This document shows positions 16,438 to 25,227 of a stretch of DNA of 57,668 bases, in pieces; position 1 is the stretch's first letter, and every line of letters starts with the position of its first letter. Source of the stretch: Trichomonas tenax (Eukaryota; Parabasalia; Trichomonadida; Trichomonadidae); assembly GCA_023091735.1 (NCBI GenBank), contig JALKBU010000234.1, positions 1-57,668 of the forward strand. Reading direction: 5' to 3'. A model generated the notes under the pieces. It made no database searches. It had not been told where the DNA came from and saw only the letters and a list, made by a program, of their open reading frames with translations. The position numbers were made by a program, and so were the translations under genes.

Positions 16438-17748
16438 ATGGGACTTATCAAGCACTTCTTTGTCATCAACTCACGTGGCAACCCCATCATCATCCGTGCC
16501 TTCCTCGACGAGACAAACCTCTCCATTGTCGAAGACTTCTACCAAAGAATGACTGAGCAGCCACCGCCACCACCAATTTTCAGATTAGAGCAGCTCACCT
16601 ATTGCTGGGTAAACTGCGCCGGCCTTTACTTCGCTCTAGCGACACCGGAGAATATGTCTCCAGCAACACTTGAGCTCTTGCTCCGCCGTATTACAGTCGT
16701 TCTCTCTGACTATCTCGGCAAGTGCACAGAACTTTCGATTCAAAAGAATCTCGCGCTCTGCTACGAAGTCGTTGATGAAGTTCTCGCTTTCGGCTGCCCA
16801 CAGGCAACAGATTCTTCGATGCTTCTTCACCTCGTCCACAACGAAGTTGAATACGATCAAAACTTCCTCACTACATTCCTCCAGACAGAAATATTCCCTG
16901 GTGAAGGATTTGACCGCCCACTTGCCCTCAAGACATCTGAGCGTACAAAGACTAACAATGAAATCTTCATTGTCCTCGCAGAAAAACTCTCGTTGTCTAT
17001 GACAGCCCAGGGTAACATCCTCAACTCAAACATCAGCGGTATTTGCACAGTTAAGTCTTATCTTCAGGGCGTTCCAAGCTGCACACTCCAGCTCGACCCA
17101 CAGGCTTTCTTCAAGACACGCAACATGCCAAAGAACTTACTTTTCGAGTACGATGATATTACTTTCGCTCCATATGCTGTAACAACATCTTTCGACTCTG
17201 ATCGCTCAATTTCTTTCTGTCCACCACAGGGTTCATCTCTTCTCTTCACATATCGTACAACACGCGCTCCACGCCCACCGCCGTTCACAGTTACACCAGT
17301 TTTCGAAAATACTCAGCCAAAGGTTGTTGTTGTTCGTGTTTCCATCACATCAACATTCCCAGCTGAAATCAAGGCTACTGACGTTTCTATCATATTCCAG
17401 TGCCCTGTTGAGACTTCATCTGCCTCATGCGAACTCCCACAGTCTGTCTTAGACAAGCAGTCCGGAGAATTCGATAATAAGAACCGCCAGGTTGTCTGGA
17501 GGATCAAGGAGTTTAACGGCCTCGCCGAATACTCTGCTCGTTTCCGCTTTATCTTTGATAACGGTATCCCAGGAGCTGCAGAGACCCTCCTCGGCCCAAT
17601 TGCTATCGATTTCACAATCGCTGGCCCATTGCCATCTGGTATCAGTATTAAGAACTTCCTTGTATCTACACAAGGTACATCTAATGAACCTCATAAGTGG
17701 ATGAAGGAACTTACGCAGGCTGGAAGCTATACATTCAACTTCATCTAA
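16438..17748 (+). CDS. Clathrin-adaptor-type medium (mu) subunit, most like AP-4 mu
   Basis: A 436-residue ORF of full mu length. The N-terminal longin domain (about 1-140) starts MGLIKHFFVINSRGNPIIIR and contains EVVDEVLAFG, as in AP mu chains. The mu homology domain (about 165-436) has SISFCPPQGSSLLFTYR in the cargo-binding beta sheet and ends with PHKWMKELTQAGSYTFNFI, whose PHKW sequence is characteristic of the AP-4 chain. Such subunits recognise YxxPhi-type sorting signals at the trans-Golgi or endosomes. Codon choice is clearly more GC-rich in third positions than in neighbours, which suggests high expression. The start is set by TTTGACA just 2 bp upstream of the ATG. AP-4 rather than AP-1/2/3 is a motif judgement. 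Confidence 0.7.
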   Translation: MGLIKHFFVINSRGNPIIIRAFLDETNLSIVEDFYQRMTEQPPPPPIFRLEQLTYCWVNCAGLYFALATPENMSPATLELLLRRITVVLSDYLGKCTELSIQKNLALCYEVVDEVLAFGCPQATDSSMLLHLVHNEVEYDQNFLTTFLQTEIFPGEGFDRPLALKTSERTKTNNEIFIVLAEKLSLSMTAQGNILNSNISGICTVKSYLQGVPSCTLQLDPQAFFKTRNMPKNLLFEYDDITFAPYAVTTSFDSDRSISFCPPQGSSLLFTYRTTRAPRPPPFTVTPVFENTQPKVVVVRVSITSTFPAEIKATDVSIIFQCPVETSSASCELPQSVLDKQSGEFDNKNRQVVWRIKEFNGLAEYSARFRFIFDNGIPGAAETLLGPIAIDFTIAGPLPSGISIKNFLVSTQGTSNEPHKWMKELTQAGSYTFNFI

Positions 17749-18268
17749 ATGATAACTTTTCTTTTATAAATCCAGCTCGATATTTTAAATGATTAGATTT
17801 ATGCAATTAAAGTACGTCATCGAATTTTACTCTACTTTCCTGATACGTCTTTATTACGATGATCTCTAAATTTTGTTTTATCGATGTCGAATAATTTGAT
17901 ATTTTGTGTAAATTAACTTTTCCTTTGAGATATAGCTATAGATCCTCGAACTATCATAAAATCCAATGCCAAAATCGCGCGCCCCTAAAAAATAAAAAGG
18001 CTATTTTTAAAAAATCAATTTTATTATTATTTAAAAATTTATTTTTCTCTATCATTTATAAACATTTTCGATTTTTCAAATTTAAAAAACATTAATAAAA
18101 TAGGTTTACGTCATATCTAGTTTATCAATTTGCTGTTTTTAAAATTTGTTTGGATAATTTTTTAATATTCCTTTATTTCGAATTATTTTTGATGGAGATG
18201 TCATACCTGTAGACAAAAACACTCATTAACTACTCAAAACATGAAAATATTTAGAATAACAAACAAAA
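17749..18268. other. Intergenic region, 520 bp, convergent 3' ends
   Basis: Between the 3' ends of the mu gene and the broken GT61 gene. It holds long A/T tracts, TAAATGA right at the mu stop codon (possibly a poly(A) signal overlapping the stop, as reported for trichomonads), and no ORF or RNA gene that I can support. Confidence 0.5.
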
Positions 18269-19506
18269 TTAGTGAATAAACCTAATATAATAGCTGTTTC
18301 CATTATGAATCTCATGGACATCATACTTATGGTATAATCTCATTTCTGGATAAAATTCAAGCTTTTGGGCTTCTATCAATTTCTCAACCGCTGCAATTAC
18401 AGGGAAAAGATACATTGGACCTTTTCCTTCATAGTGATTTACATTTCTATGCTGTATTCCTATGCAGAACATTCCTAATTTGCAGCACAAAGCGTTGTTT
18501 GGAAGGTCAACTAAATGCCCATAAAGTATAAAAATTGCTGATCTTTCATGAAAAGAGCATTATAAGCAATTGAACCACTGCTTGTAACCAAGAATTTGAC
18601 CTCTTCAAAGGCTTTCGCTCTATCTTTGAGTGTGCAATTCATATCTAGCATCTCGAACTTCACTGTTTTAAATTTATCATTAAGAAGTGCTTGAAGATAA
18701 TCAAAGTTCGTGAAATATCGACGTTCATTTGGCTTTCTGTTTAACAAACTGTATTTTGTTGGCCTTATTTTATCTAGCTCCAAGTTATGCCTAAACATGT
18801 CATGCATTTGTGGAAATGAATATCTAATGAATTCGTGCTCTTCATGGTCAGGAACAATCGAATATAAAACATCACAATGAACAAAAGTTGATTCTTGTTG
18901 AGGCCACTGATAAAGTCTCAAATTAGTGATGCCAAGCAAGTGTAGATACTCCATGAGCTGGTTGTCATCACAGTCATGGAAAACAAACGGGTCCTGTTCG
19001 AGAATCTCTGAAGGATAAGCAATAATTGATGCGAGAACATCGTGAATATTATGTCCAAAAGTATTCCAATATTTATTAGCTGTAATAGCATTTGGAACGT
19101 GTCCTCTAACACTGAACGTTTTATTCGTTGATTCACCTCTGTAAAAGTTAAATCTTTGCGTGCATGTCGCGATATGCTCTGATTGAACTAATGCATTCTT
19201 AAATGTATATAATCTGAAATTAGTTTTGAAAATACAACTTTCTGGATAGGGAACTTTATCATTTCTTTTGTTTGTCGCAAACAAAATATAAGTATTTAAA
19301 TATCGACTTGTGAAATCCATGGTGTAAGTCATCTTTTCATAATTAACGTTGTCAGTTCCATTATAAAATCGATAATCAACGCCTTGGCCTCTTAAAGTGA
19401 CAGAGAATTCCCGCTTGATGATTTTCTGTCGGAATAGAAATATCCAGTATAGGAATTGCATTGCAAACATGTTTGTGCATAATTTCCGAATTTTTTTTTT
19501 GTTCAT
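18269..19506 (-). pseudogene. Second GT61-family glycosyltransferase, frameshifted
   Basis: Starts at ATG 19506 with a membrane anchor (about residues 9-25) and continues for 331 codons: a His/Asp core (NTFGHNIHDVLASIIAYP), FVHCDVLYSIVPDHEEHEF, and the SSGSIAYNALFMKDQQFLYF end of the catalytic half. Reading then hits a stop at 18511, but a second frame overlapping that point continues for about 80 codons (DLPNNALCCKLGMFCIGIQH to the stop at 18269), which fits the usual C-terminus of the family. So one frameshift at about 18515 splits the gene. It may be a sequencing error, since the rest is intact, but as read the product lacks its C-terminal quarter. It lies just downstream of the tRNA-Gly, on the same strand. 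Confidence 0.7.
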
Positions 19507-19625
19507 TGAAATTTTTGACTACAATTTGATTCAGAAAATTGAAATATTGATTTTCCATCAGAAAATATAAAACAGTAACGTTGGAGTTTGTTCTGGAAAA
19601 AAATTTTGGTTGGAAAATAAAAATG

Positions 19626-19630
19626 AAAAA
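19626..19630 (-). terminator. RNA polymerase III terminator (T5)
   Basis: A run of five T on the coding strand begins five bases after the discriminator base of the tRNA-Gly gene, the usual pol III stop; further T-runs follow. Confidence 0.7.
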
Positions 19631-19634
19631 GTAT

Positions 19635-19705
19635 TGCACCGCCCGGGAATCGAACCCGGACCCCCACCTTGGCAAGGTGAAATTCTACCATTAGACCAGC
19701 GGTGC
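19635..19705 (-). tRNA. tRNA-Gly (anticodon GCC)
   Basis: A 71-base cloverleaf on the minus strand with no intron. The acceptor arms GCACCGC and GCGGTGC pair perfectly (seven bp) with discriminator A. The A box TGGTCTAATGG and the B box GGTTCGAATCC are intact, the T arm is CCGGG-TTCGAAT-CCCGG, and the anticodon loop TTGCCAA gives GCC, decoding GGC/GGU glycine codons. Confidence 0.95.
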
Positions 19706-19997
19706 TATACAGTAATAGCAATTATTAGAATTCTAATTAAATAGAAATTTATTGATGATTCTTCAAGAAGATGTTGATTTGAACTCATTACTTAATAGTG
19801 ATAATATTTGATGTCAATACATACACATTATTATACTATATATCTAGATATATTATTGACACGCATTGGACACCCTATAACTCTTCAATCTTCCTATTTT
19901 TCTCATTATTATTTCCTTCGAGAGCATCATATAATATATTTTCATTTCACTCAATGCTTTTCGATAGTATAAGTTTTTCCTTAATGTTTATAATGAA

Positions 19998-21248
19998 ATG
20001 AGAGGTTTTCATCAATTCATTACTTTTGAAGTGGAGATTGAAGCGAAAGAAGTAATTAATTCCGGCGAAATAGAATCATTTCAAGAAGTACTTGACATAT
20101 TACTTCAGAATGATGATAAAGATGATGCTTCTATCGATCCTATTTTTGAAAAAATCAAACATATTTCCACAGACACGTTTTATTCCTTTATAAGCTCTCT
20201 TGACTCAACATACATCGTCAGGATACTTAGTGAATGCGATAGGAAACACTTTATACTAATCATTTGCAAAATATTGATTTCGATTTCAACAAATGTTGAA
20301 GAAATGCCTGATTTTATAACAACAAATATGATAGGTACTATATTTTCATACTTCCACACATATTATTACGAAACAGATTCTTACACACAAGAAAAAATTT
20401 TATTAGCATTCGGAAATCTTTATTTATTGTCTCAAGACATTCGCGATGTACTGATGTCATCAGATTTCATGCAAATCATTCTTAATTTAGAACCAATTGA
20501 TTTAGATATACAAGAAACATATTTTTCGACAATATCTTATCTTCTTTATTATCCATATAACCACGAGCAGTTAATAGATATCGCCTGGAGGATATCATGT
20601 CATGAAATTGATTCTTTTGCTGATATTGGTTATCAAGCGTTAATTTATGCGACAAAATGGACAGACACAGTGAAAATCATGATAAATTCAGACAAATCTA
20701 AGATTGACAAAATACTACAAGCAATGATAAGCGATTCTTTTAATTTAAGAAATAATTCTGTGCGCTTACTGTGCAAAGTGATAGAATCAATTGATGATAA
20801 TATACTTCATACAGTAATTCAATGCATAAAACTAGATCAATCCAATGCTGCAGCAAATTGCATGAAATTTTTATTTATTCATATGAATCAACAAGTAATT
20901 CAGATTTTGCATGATGAAGAGGTGTTTAAAGTCATTTATGATTCTGAATTCGTTGTTAAAGCAAGTTTTCTAGAATTAATTAGCAAATTTGATTCAAATA
21001 TATCGATTTCTATATTGTTTGATGATACTTTATTTGACTTTTTGGATTCTATTATCGAAGAATCAGAAACTCATATCTCATTTTGTGCTGCTGTTATAAT
21101 TGGAAAGTTATATTCCGAAGATTTAGAATGGAAACAGAAAGTCGTTGATTATGTGAGCGAAAACGATTTTGCTAACAATTTAATGAGTGAATACGACGTT
21201 CCTGAAGATTTATTAGAAAAGAAACGTTTTATTGAAATTTTGTTTTAG
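19998..21248 (+). CDS. Helical-repeat protein (416 aa), ARM/HEAT-like, unknown function
   Basis: ATG at 19998. The whole chain is a series of hydrophobic and acidic helices with no predicted beta strands, and the spacing (LLAFGNLYLLSQDIRDVLMS, ALIYATKWTDTVKIM, LRNNSVRLLCKVIES) looks like ARM/HEAT solenoid repeats of about 40 residues. No catalytic motif or membrane span is seen. The product is acidic and free of long low-complexity linkers. I do not recognise the orthologue; a scaffold role is the usual one for such proteins. Confidence 0.6.
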   Translation: MRGFHQFITFEVEIEAKEVINSGEIESFQEVLDILLQNDDKDDASIDPIFEKIKHISTDTFYSFISSLDSTYIVRILSECDRKHFILIICKILISISTNVEEMPDFITTNMIGTIFSYFHTYYYETDSYTQEKILLAFGNLYLLSQDIRDVLMSSDFMQIILNLEPIDLDIQETYFSTISYLLYYPYNHEQLIDIAWRISCHEIDSFADIGYQALIYATKWTDTVKIMINSDKSKIDKILQAMISDSFNLRNNSVRLLCKVIESIDDNILHTVIQCIKLDQSNAAANCMKFLFIHMNQQVIQILHDEEVFKVIYDSEFVVKASFLELISKFDSNISISILFDDTLFDFLDSIIEESETHISFCAAVIIGKLYSEDLEWKQKVVDYVSENDFANNLMSEYDVPEDLLEKKRFIEILF

Positions 21249-21291
21249 GAGCGGATTATAATATTCTGAAATCATATAGTGAATTTCATAA

Positions 21292-23240
21292 TTATGGTTG
21301 TTCAGCATTATCTAAAGTGAATGGATTATCTACAGCAGGCATACTTGGAATCTCTATTCTATCTGCAGTCGATTCAGCTGATTGTTTCCGGAACATTCCT
21401 TCTTCAGTTGTGTCTGACTCGAAATCATTCTTGAATAGATCATCATCACCATCAATGCTTTCTCCAGCGCTGTATATTGCGTTCTCTGATGTGACAGCAA
21501 CTGAGTTCATGAAGTTTTTGTCTTATTGAACATCTTCTTCAGGGATTTCTAATGATTCTTCTTCATTAGAATCCTTCCTCATTTTGATTGTTATAATGAC
21601 AGCAATCAAAATAATCAGTAAGAGGCAAGCTACACCTGCTACAACAAATATCCACCACGGAGTCTTCTTTGAGCTTTGATTTTCATCTTTGCTTTGTCCT
21701 GCTAAACATTCCAAAACCATATACGTGTAAGAATGGACTTCAAAGAATGATTCCTGGCCATCTATGATTATAATGTACTCGAACACTGTTGGAACTTTGA
21801 CTTGAGAAGTTCCGTTGATCAGGAAAATCGACTCTGAAGTAACAGATGTCATTCTTGTAATCAATGTCGTCTGTCTGTTTGGATATCTTGGAATTGGAGC
21901 TGGAAGTCTTGTTCTCACTGGCGAAGGTTCAGGGCTTGGCTCAGGAGTTGGCTCCGGTGATGGTGTTGGCTCAAGAGAGGCCGTTGGAGGAGGTGGAATC
22001 ACCCAAACGCTGTGTGTTTTTTTGAGCTCTGCTTTTATATGTGTCTGTAACGGTGATTGTGAACGTGTACTGCGTGCGCTCTGTTACTGGTGGTGCTTTG
22101 TAAGAAAATGTCAAGTAATGATCGCGATTATCAGATCTGAATGTTTCTGATTGCTCTTCAAATGGAGGAGCTGTAACGCTTACAGTTAAATCTTCGTTGA
22201 CACTTTGATCCAGAACGGAGAATGACAATAGAATAGTTTCTGAAGAAACAAATTCCGATTTTTCTGTAAATACATTGCGAACCTGTGGATCATAAGGGAC
22301 CTCAGTGTTGAGCTTGTAAGCGTAGACGTTCTCTGATTCAATTCCGAATTCATCGATTGCCAAAATCGCCAAAACTTGTTCTCTTATATACAATGGAAGA
22401 TTAAAGTCGAGCTCAAACCGCTGATCGCTATCGTTCGTTACAACTTCCTTTATTATGTTTGTTCCATCATCAAATTTAAATACGATGTTTGCTTTCGTTG
22501 CAGCATTGATTGTACCTGCCAAATGGATTGGAACATCTATGAAGTAGTGATCTGCAGCGAACTGGGTGCCAATTGTTAATGTTAGGACCTTAGAAACAAC
22601 AAAATCTGCTCCAAGCATATTGGACTTTAATCCAAAAGAATCAACAGCATACATGTAGAGAGGATGCTTTCCATATGCACTTGGAAGGCTTACTGTTCTT
22701 GTAGGAATTGCTTTTGAGTGATCATAAACTCTTGTTGTGAAAGAATCGATTTCTTGGGGTTCATTGTTGCCATCTTTGACATAAGTGGATAAGAGTGTTT
22801 TCCTTAAGAGAAGAGTACTATCCTGTGATCTCAATTTGTTCATTTTTCTCGTAAAATTTCTTAAACTTCAATGGAGATGAGATTGAAGGTGGATATTGTA
22901 TAACATAGTCTGCTGCAACGAGATATGAATAGTACTTCGTTTCTAATGGCTTTATTTTGCGATCAATCCAACCAAAACAAACTTTCGTTCTTTCAGGTCC
23001 GTATTCTGTTCTTTCTGTTAAGTTATCCCACAGTCTGTATTTTTCGAATGAAGAAAGGGTTTCTTTTGTTGTATAATGCAAGAAATCAACATCTGTAGCT
23101 CCATCTGTGTTTTGGATCAAGAGAGTGAATGTAAGGTTGGTACTTGATTTAAAGCACAAATTACATCACTAATTGTTGCGGTTGATTTGAACTTTAAGGT
23201 AAATTCTATACTTTTGACGTTTTCACAATCAAATACTCTA
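21292..23240 (-). pseudogene. Decayed single-pass surface protein with Pro/Glu stalk
   Basis: Reading fragments on the minus strand join into one protein: a beta-rich ectodomain (about 23159-22002, with VVTNDSDQRFELDFNLPLY and repeated FT/VS strands resembling Ig or cadherin folds), then a Pro/Ser/Glu stalk (PTPSPEPTPEPSPEP), a transmembrane helix (WWIFVVAGVACLLLIILIAV) and an acidic cytosolic tail. Breaks: a frameshift between the fragments at about 22818-22843, another at about 21971-22002, and an in-frame TAA at 21523-21525, after which about 70 more tail codons stay open in the same frame to 21292. A further shift lies at about 23160, and the upstream part merges into the Maverick remnant. 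The gene may have been interrupted by the insertion. Confidence 0.65.
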
Positions 23241-23263
23241 TCATCAAAGTTTCAGTCTATATA

Positions 23264-23425
23264 TCACGAACCTGATGGATGAACAACTGTATTTAATTCT
23301 TCTTCTGTTATCGGTCTAAGATTATTATTTTCCCAAATAGCAATGTCCTCTGTATCACCAAAATGAAATGATAATTTATTTATAATATCAAAAGGATCTT
23401 TTGGGGAGGATAGAATAATTCCCAT
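23264..23425 (-). CDS. Short ORF of the Maverick remnant (53 aa)
   Basis: ATG at 23425, product begins MGIILSSPKDPFDIINKL and ends VVHPSGS. A T-rich box (TTATTTTTATTACATTATAA) precedes the ATG, as for other ORFs of the elements, which is the main reason for listing it. The sequence contains the hairpin CAAAAG-GAT-CTTTTG (23389-23403). No recognisable family. Confidence 0.35.
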   Translation of the reverse strand: MGIILSSPKDPFDIINKLSFHFGDTEDIAIWENNNLRPITEEELNTVVHPSGS

Positions 23426-23488
23426 TTATAATGTAATAAAAATAAAATTATATTCCAAATAATGCATTAAAATAACATAAATTTGGCC

Positions 23489-23653
23489 TCAAGCAAAAAT
23501 TCTGACACTTTTAATAATTTGTCTGGGTTCTAATTCCATTTCTTCATTAATATTAGTATCAGAACCCTCGTCGCGTGATGTTTCATCATCGCAGCCCAAC
23601 AATAATGTTAGTCCAGAATATTCAAAATTGTTTAGGTAATTACTATCTAACAT
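23489..23653 (-). CDS. Short ORF of the Maverick remnant (54 aa)
   Basis: The start is set at ATG 23653, because the longer frame needs TTG. The product is acidic in the middle (CDDETSRDEGSDTNINEEME) and unrecognised. It is divergent from the ORF at 23678, with only 24 bases between the two start codons, an extremely compact bidirectional start region consisting of A and T only. Confidence 0.35.
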   Translation of the reverse strand: MLDSNYLNNFEYSGLTLLLGCDDETSRDEGSDTNINEEMELEPRQIIKSVRIFA

Positions 23654-23677
23654 TAATTTAATAATAAATAAAAATAT

Positions 23678-24058
23678 ATGTTTCAAGATTTAACATTTGA
23701 AAATAAATTAAAAATTTTTGAAATAAATATTAAATATAGTAATTTTCTGTACGCTCTTTTTGATAATATTCATAGTAAAAATAAAAATGTTATTGCTGAA
23801 AATTATAACAAGATAAATATTTTTTGGACTATTACAAAAAACACTAAACTTAATTCTCTGAAAGAACACTTTTTCATCGATATTCCATCATATAAATTCC
23901 TAGATAAATATTATAAAGAAATTTCTCAAGTTATTTCTGATGAAAATTATTATATGAAAGGATTTAAAACGTTCGTAGATAATAATTCGAAAATAATAAA
24001 TTATATTTATATTTATATCAGAAACTTATACAACGTGATTATCATGATGAAAATATAA
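23678..24058 (+). CDS. Hypothetical protein upstream of the integrase (126 aa)
   Basis: ATG at 23678. It overlaps the integrase ATG by one base (TAATG at 24056-24060), so the two may be read from one transcript or may once have been one frame. Composition is Asn/Lys/Ile/Tyr-rich, helical, with no motif recognised. It could be the N-terminal arm of the integrase gene, separated by a frameshift, since Maverick integrases often have a longer N-terminal part than the ORF at 24058 alone. Confidence 0.45.
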   Translation: MFQDLTFENKLKIFEINIKYSNFLYALFDNIHSKNKNVIAENYNKINIFWTITKNTKLNSLKEHFFIDIPSYKFLDKYYKEISQVISDENYYMKGFKTFVDNNSKIINYIYIYIRNLYNVIIMMKI

Positions 24059-25227
24059 TGGGTATAATTTATGATAAACATATAAAATCCATATTATTTG
24101 AGTGTGCTCTTTATAATAAAGCCAACTCTACAAAATTCGAAACATTACCCAAAGATATACAAAAACGTATTAAGAAAATACTTACAAAAATGTCGACCAA
24201 GGATATGTATGAATATTATAAATATAATTATAACATTTATAATATTTACAAAAATAAACGAATTAATGAAATCAAGATTTATGAAGATAGTGAAAATAAA
24301 AAATTATTAGATAAAATTCAAACAAATAATTCACAATTAAATTCAGCAAATAAATACAAGAATATGAATCCTTGGAAAACACAATCAAAGTTTATGGAAT
24401 ATGCTCATCGTAATAAATGGACAGATGAAACTATTACTAATAAATGGGAAGATATAAAACCTGTATCATTCGATTTTAAATCTAATAGAAAATACTTTAT
24501 GAATATAGTTGCCCCAAAGAATACGGTAATTATCGATTATTTTATTTCTAAGAATTTTGTATGGTTATTTGTTGTTGAAGTTAATACTAGAAAGTTATAT
24601 GCTGTATTATCACCAGGATATAGATATCATAAGAACCATTGGATAATTTCTAAAGATATTAAATCATATATGACTAAAGAAAATACTATGGCATCATTAA
24701 TTTGTTTAATGGATAACGATATAAATATCCAAAATATTATCTGTGACAAAGAACCGGCATTTGGTCCAACATTTCAAACATGGTGTGCTATTAATAACAT
24801 TGGTTTCAGACAATATATTGTTAATAATGTTAAAGATTTTGTTACCCAAGATGAAACTCGTAAAATTCATACTACGTTAGCAATTTTGGATAGAATATGT
24901 AGAACAATAAGTACTATGAATTATAATATGGGTTACGGTAAAGATATTACGCCAGAACGTGTGAATTTCCTAGTTAATGAATACAATAATTCACCTAATG
25001 GAACATTCTCTAAATTTTTCAAAAGACCAGTTGCCCTAAATGATATGACAGGCGATATGGAACGTAAATATTGTTTGGAAATGGCTAAGGAAAATTTTGT
25101 AACAGCATCTATGCCTAAATATGATGTTGTTGGTAAAATTGTCGAAATTTATAATATAGCAAATACCATAGATAAAATTAAACCAAAAACATTAGGTAGA
25201 TTTAAATTTACATCTAAAATGTTGTGA
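24058..25227 (+). CDS. Maverick-type retroviral-like integrase, C-terminus truncated
   Basis: A 389-residue ORF with an rve-fold catalytic core at about 140-300: Asp160 (in TVIIDYF), Asp230 (in IICDKEPAF) and Glu266 (in TQDETRK), with 35 residues between the second Asp and the Glu (D-D-35-E). The stretch TTLAILDRICRTI after the Glu resembles the helix typical of Maverick c-integrases. This enzyme joins element ends to host DNA. The N-terminus is helical and basic, without a complete zinc-binding HHCC. After IDKIKPKTLG the reading changes to a short basic tail and stops at 25227, so the SH3-like C-terminal part (and a possible chromodomain) is missing, cut at the junction with the polymerase. 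The ORF itself is free of stops and could still be translated. Confidence 0.8.
   Translation: MGIIYDKHIKSILFECALYNKANSTKFETLPKDIQKRIKKILTKMSTKDMYEYYKYNYNIYNIYKNKRINEIKIYEDSENKKLLDKIQTNNSQLNSANKYKNMNPWKTQSKFMEYAHRNKWTDETITNKWEDIKPVSFDFKSNRKYFMNIVAPKNTVIIDYFISKNFVWLFVVEVNTRKLYAVLSPGYRYHKNHWIISKDIKSYMTKENTMASLICLMDNDINIQNIICDKEPAFGPTFQTWCAINNIGFRQYIVNNVKDFVTQDETRKIHTTLAILDRICRTISTMNYNMGYGKDITPERVNFLVNEYNNSPNGTFSKFFKRPVALNDMTGDMERKYCLEMAKENFVTASMPKYDVVGKIVEIYNIANTIDKIKPKTLGRFKFTSKML

Noticed and set aside
19376..19721. Two minus-strand ORFs of 99 and 72 codons overlapping the tRNA
   Set aside because: They run through the tRNA-Gly gene; the cloverleaf with intact boxes explains the sequence, and no protein motif is present.
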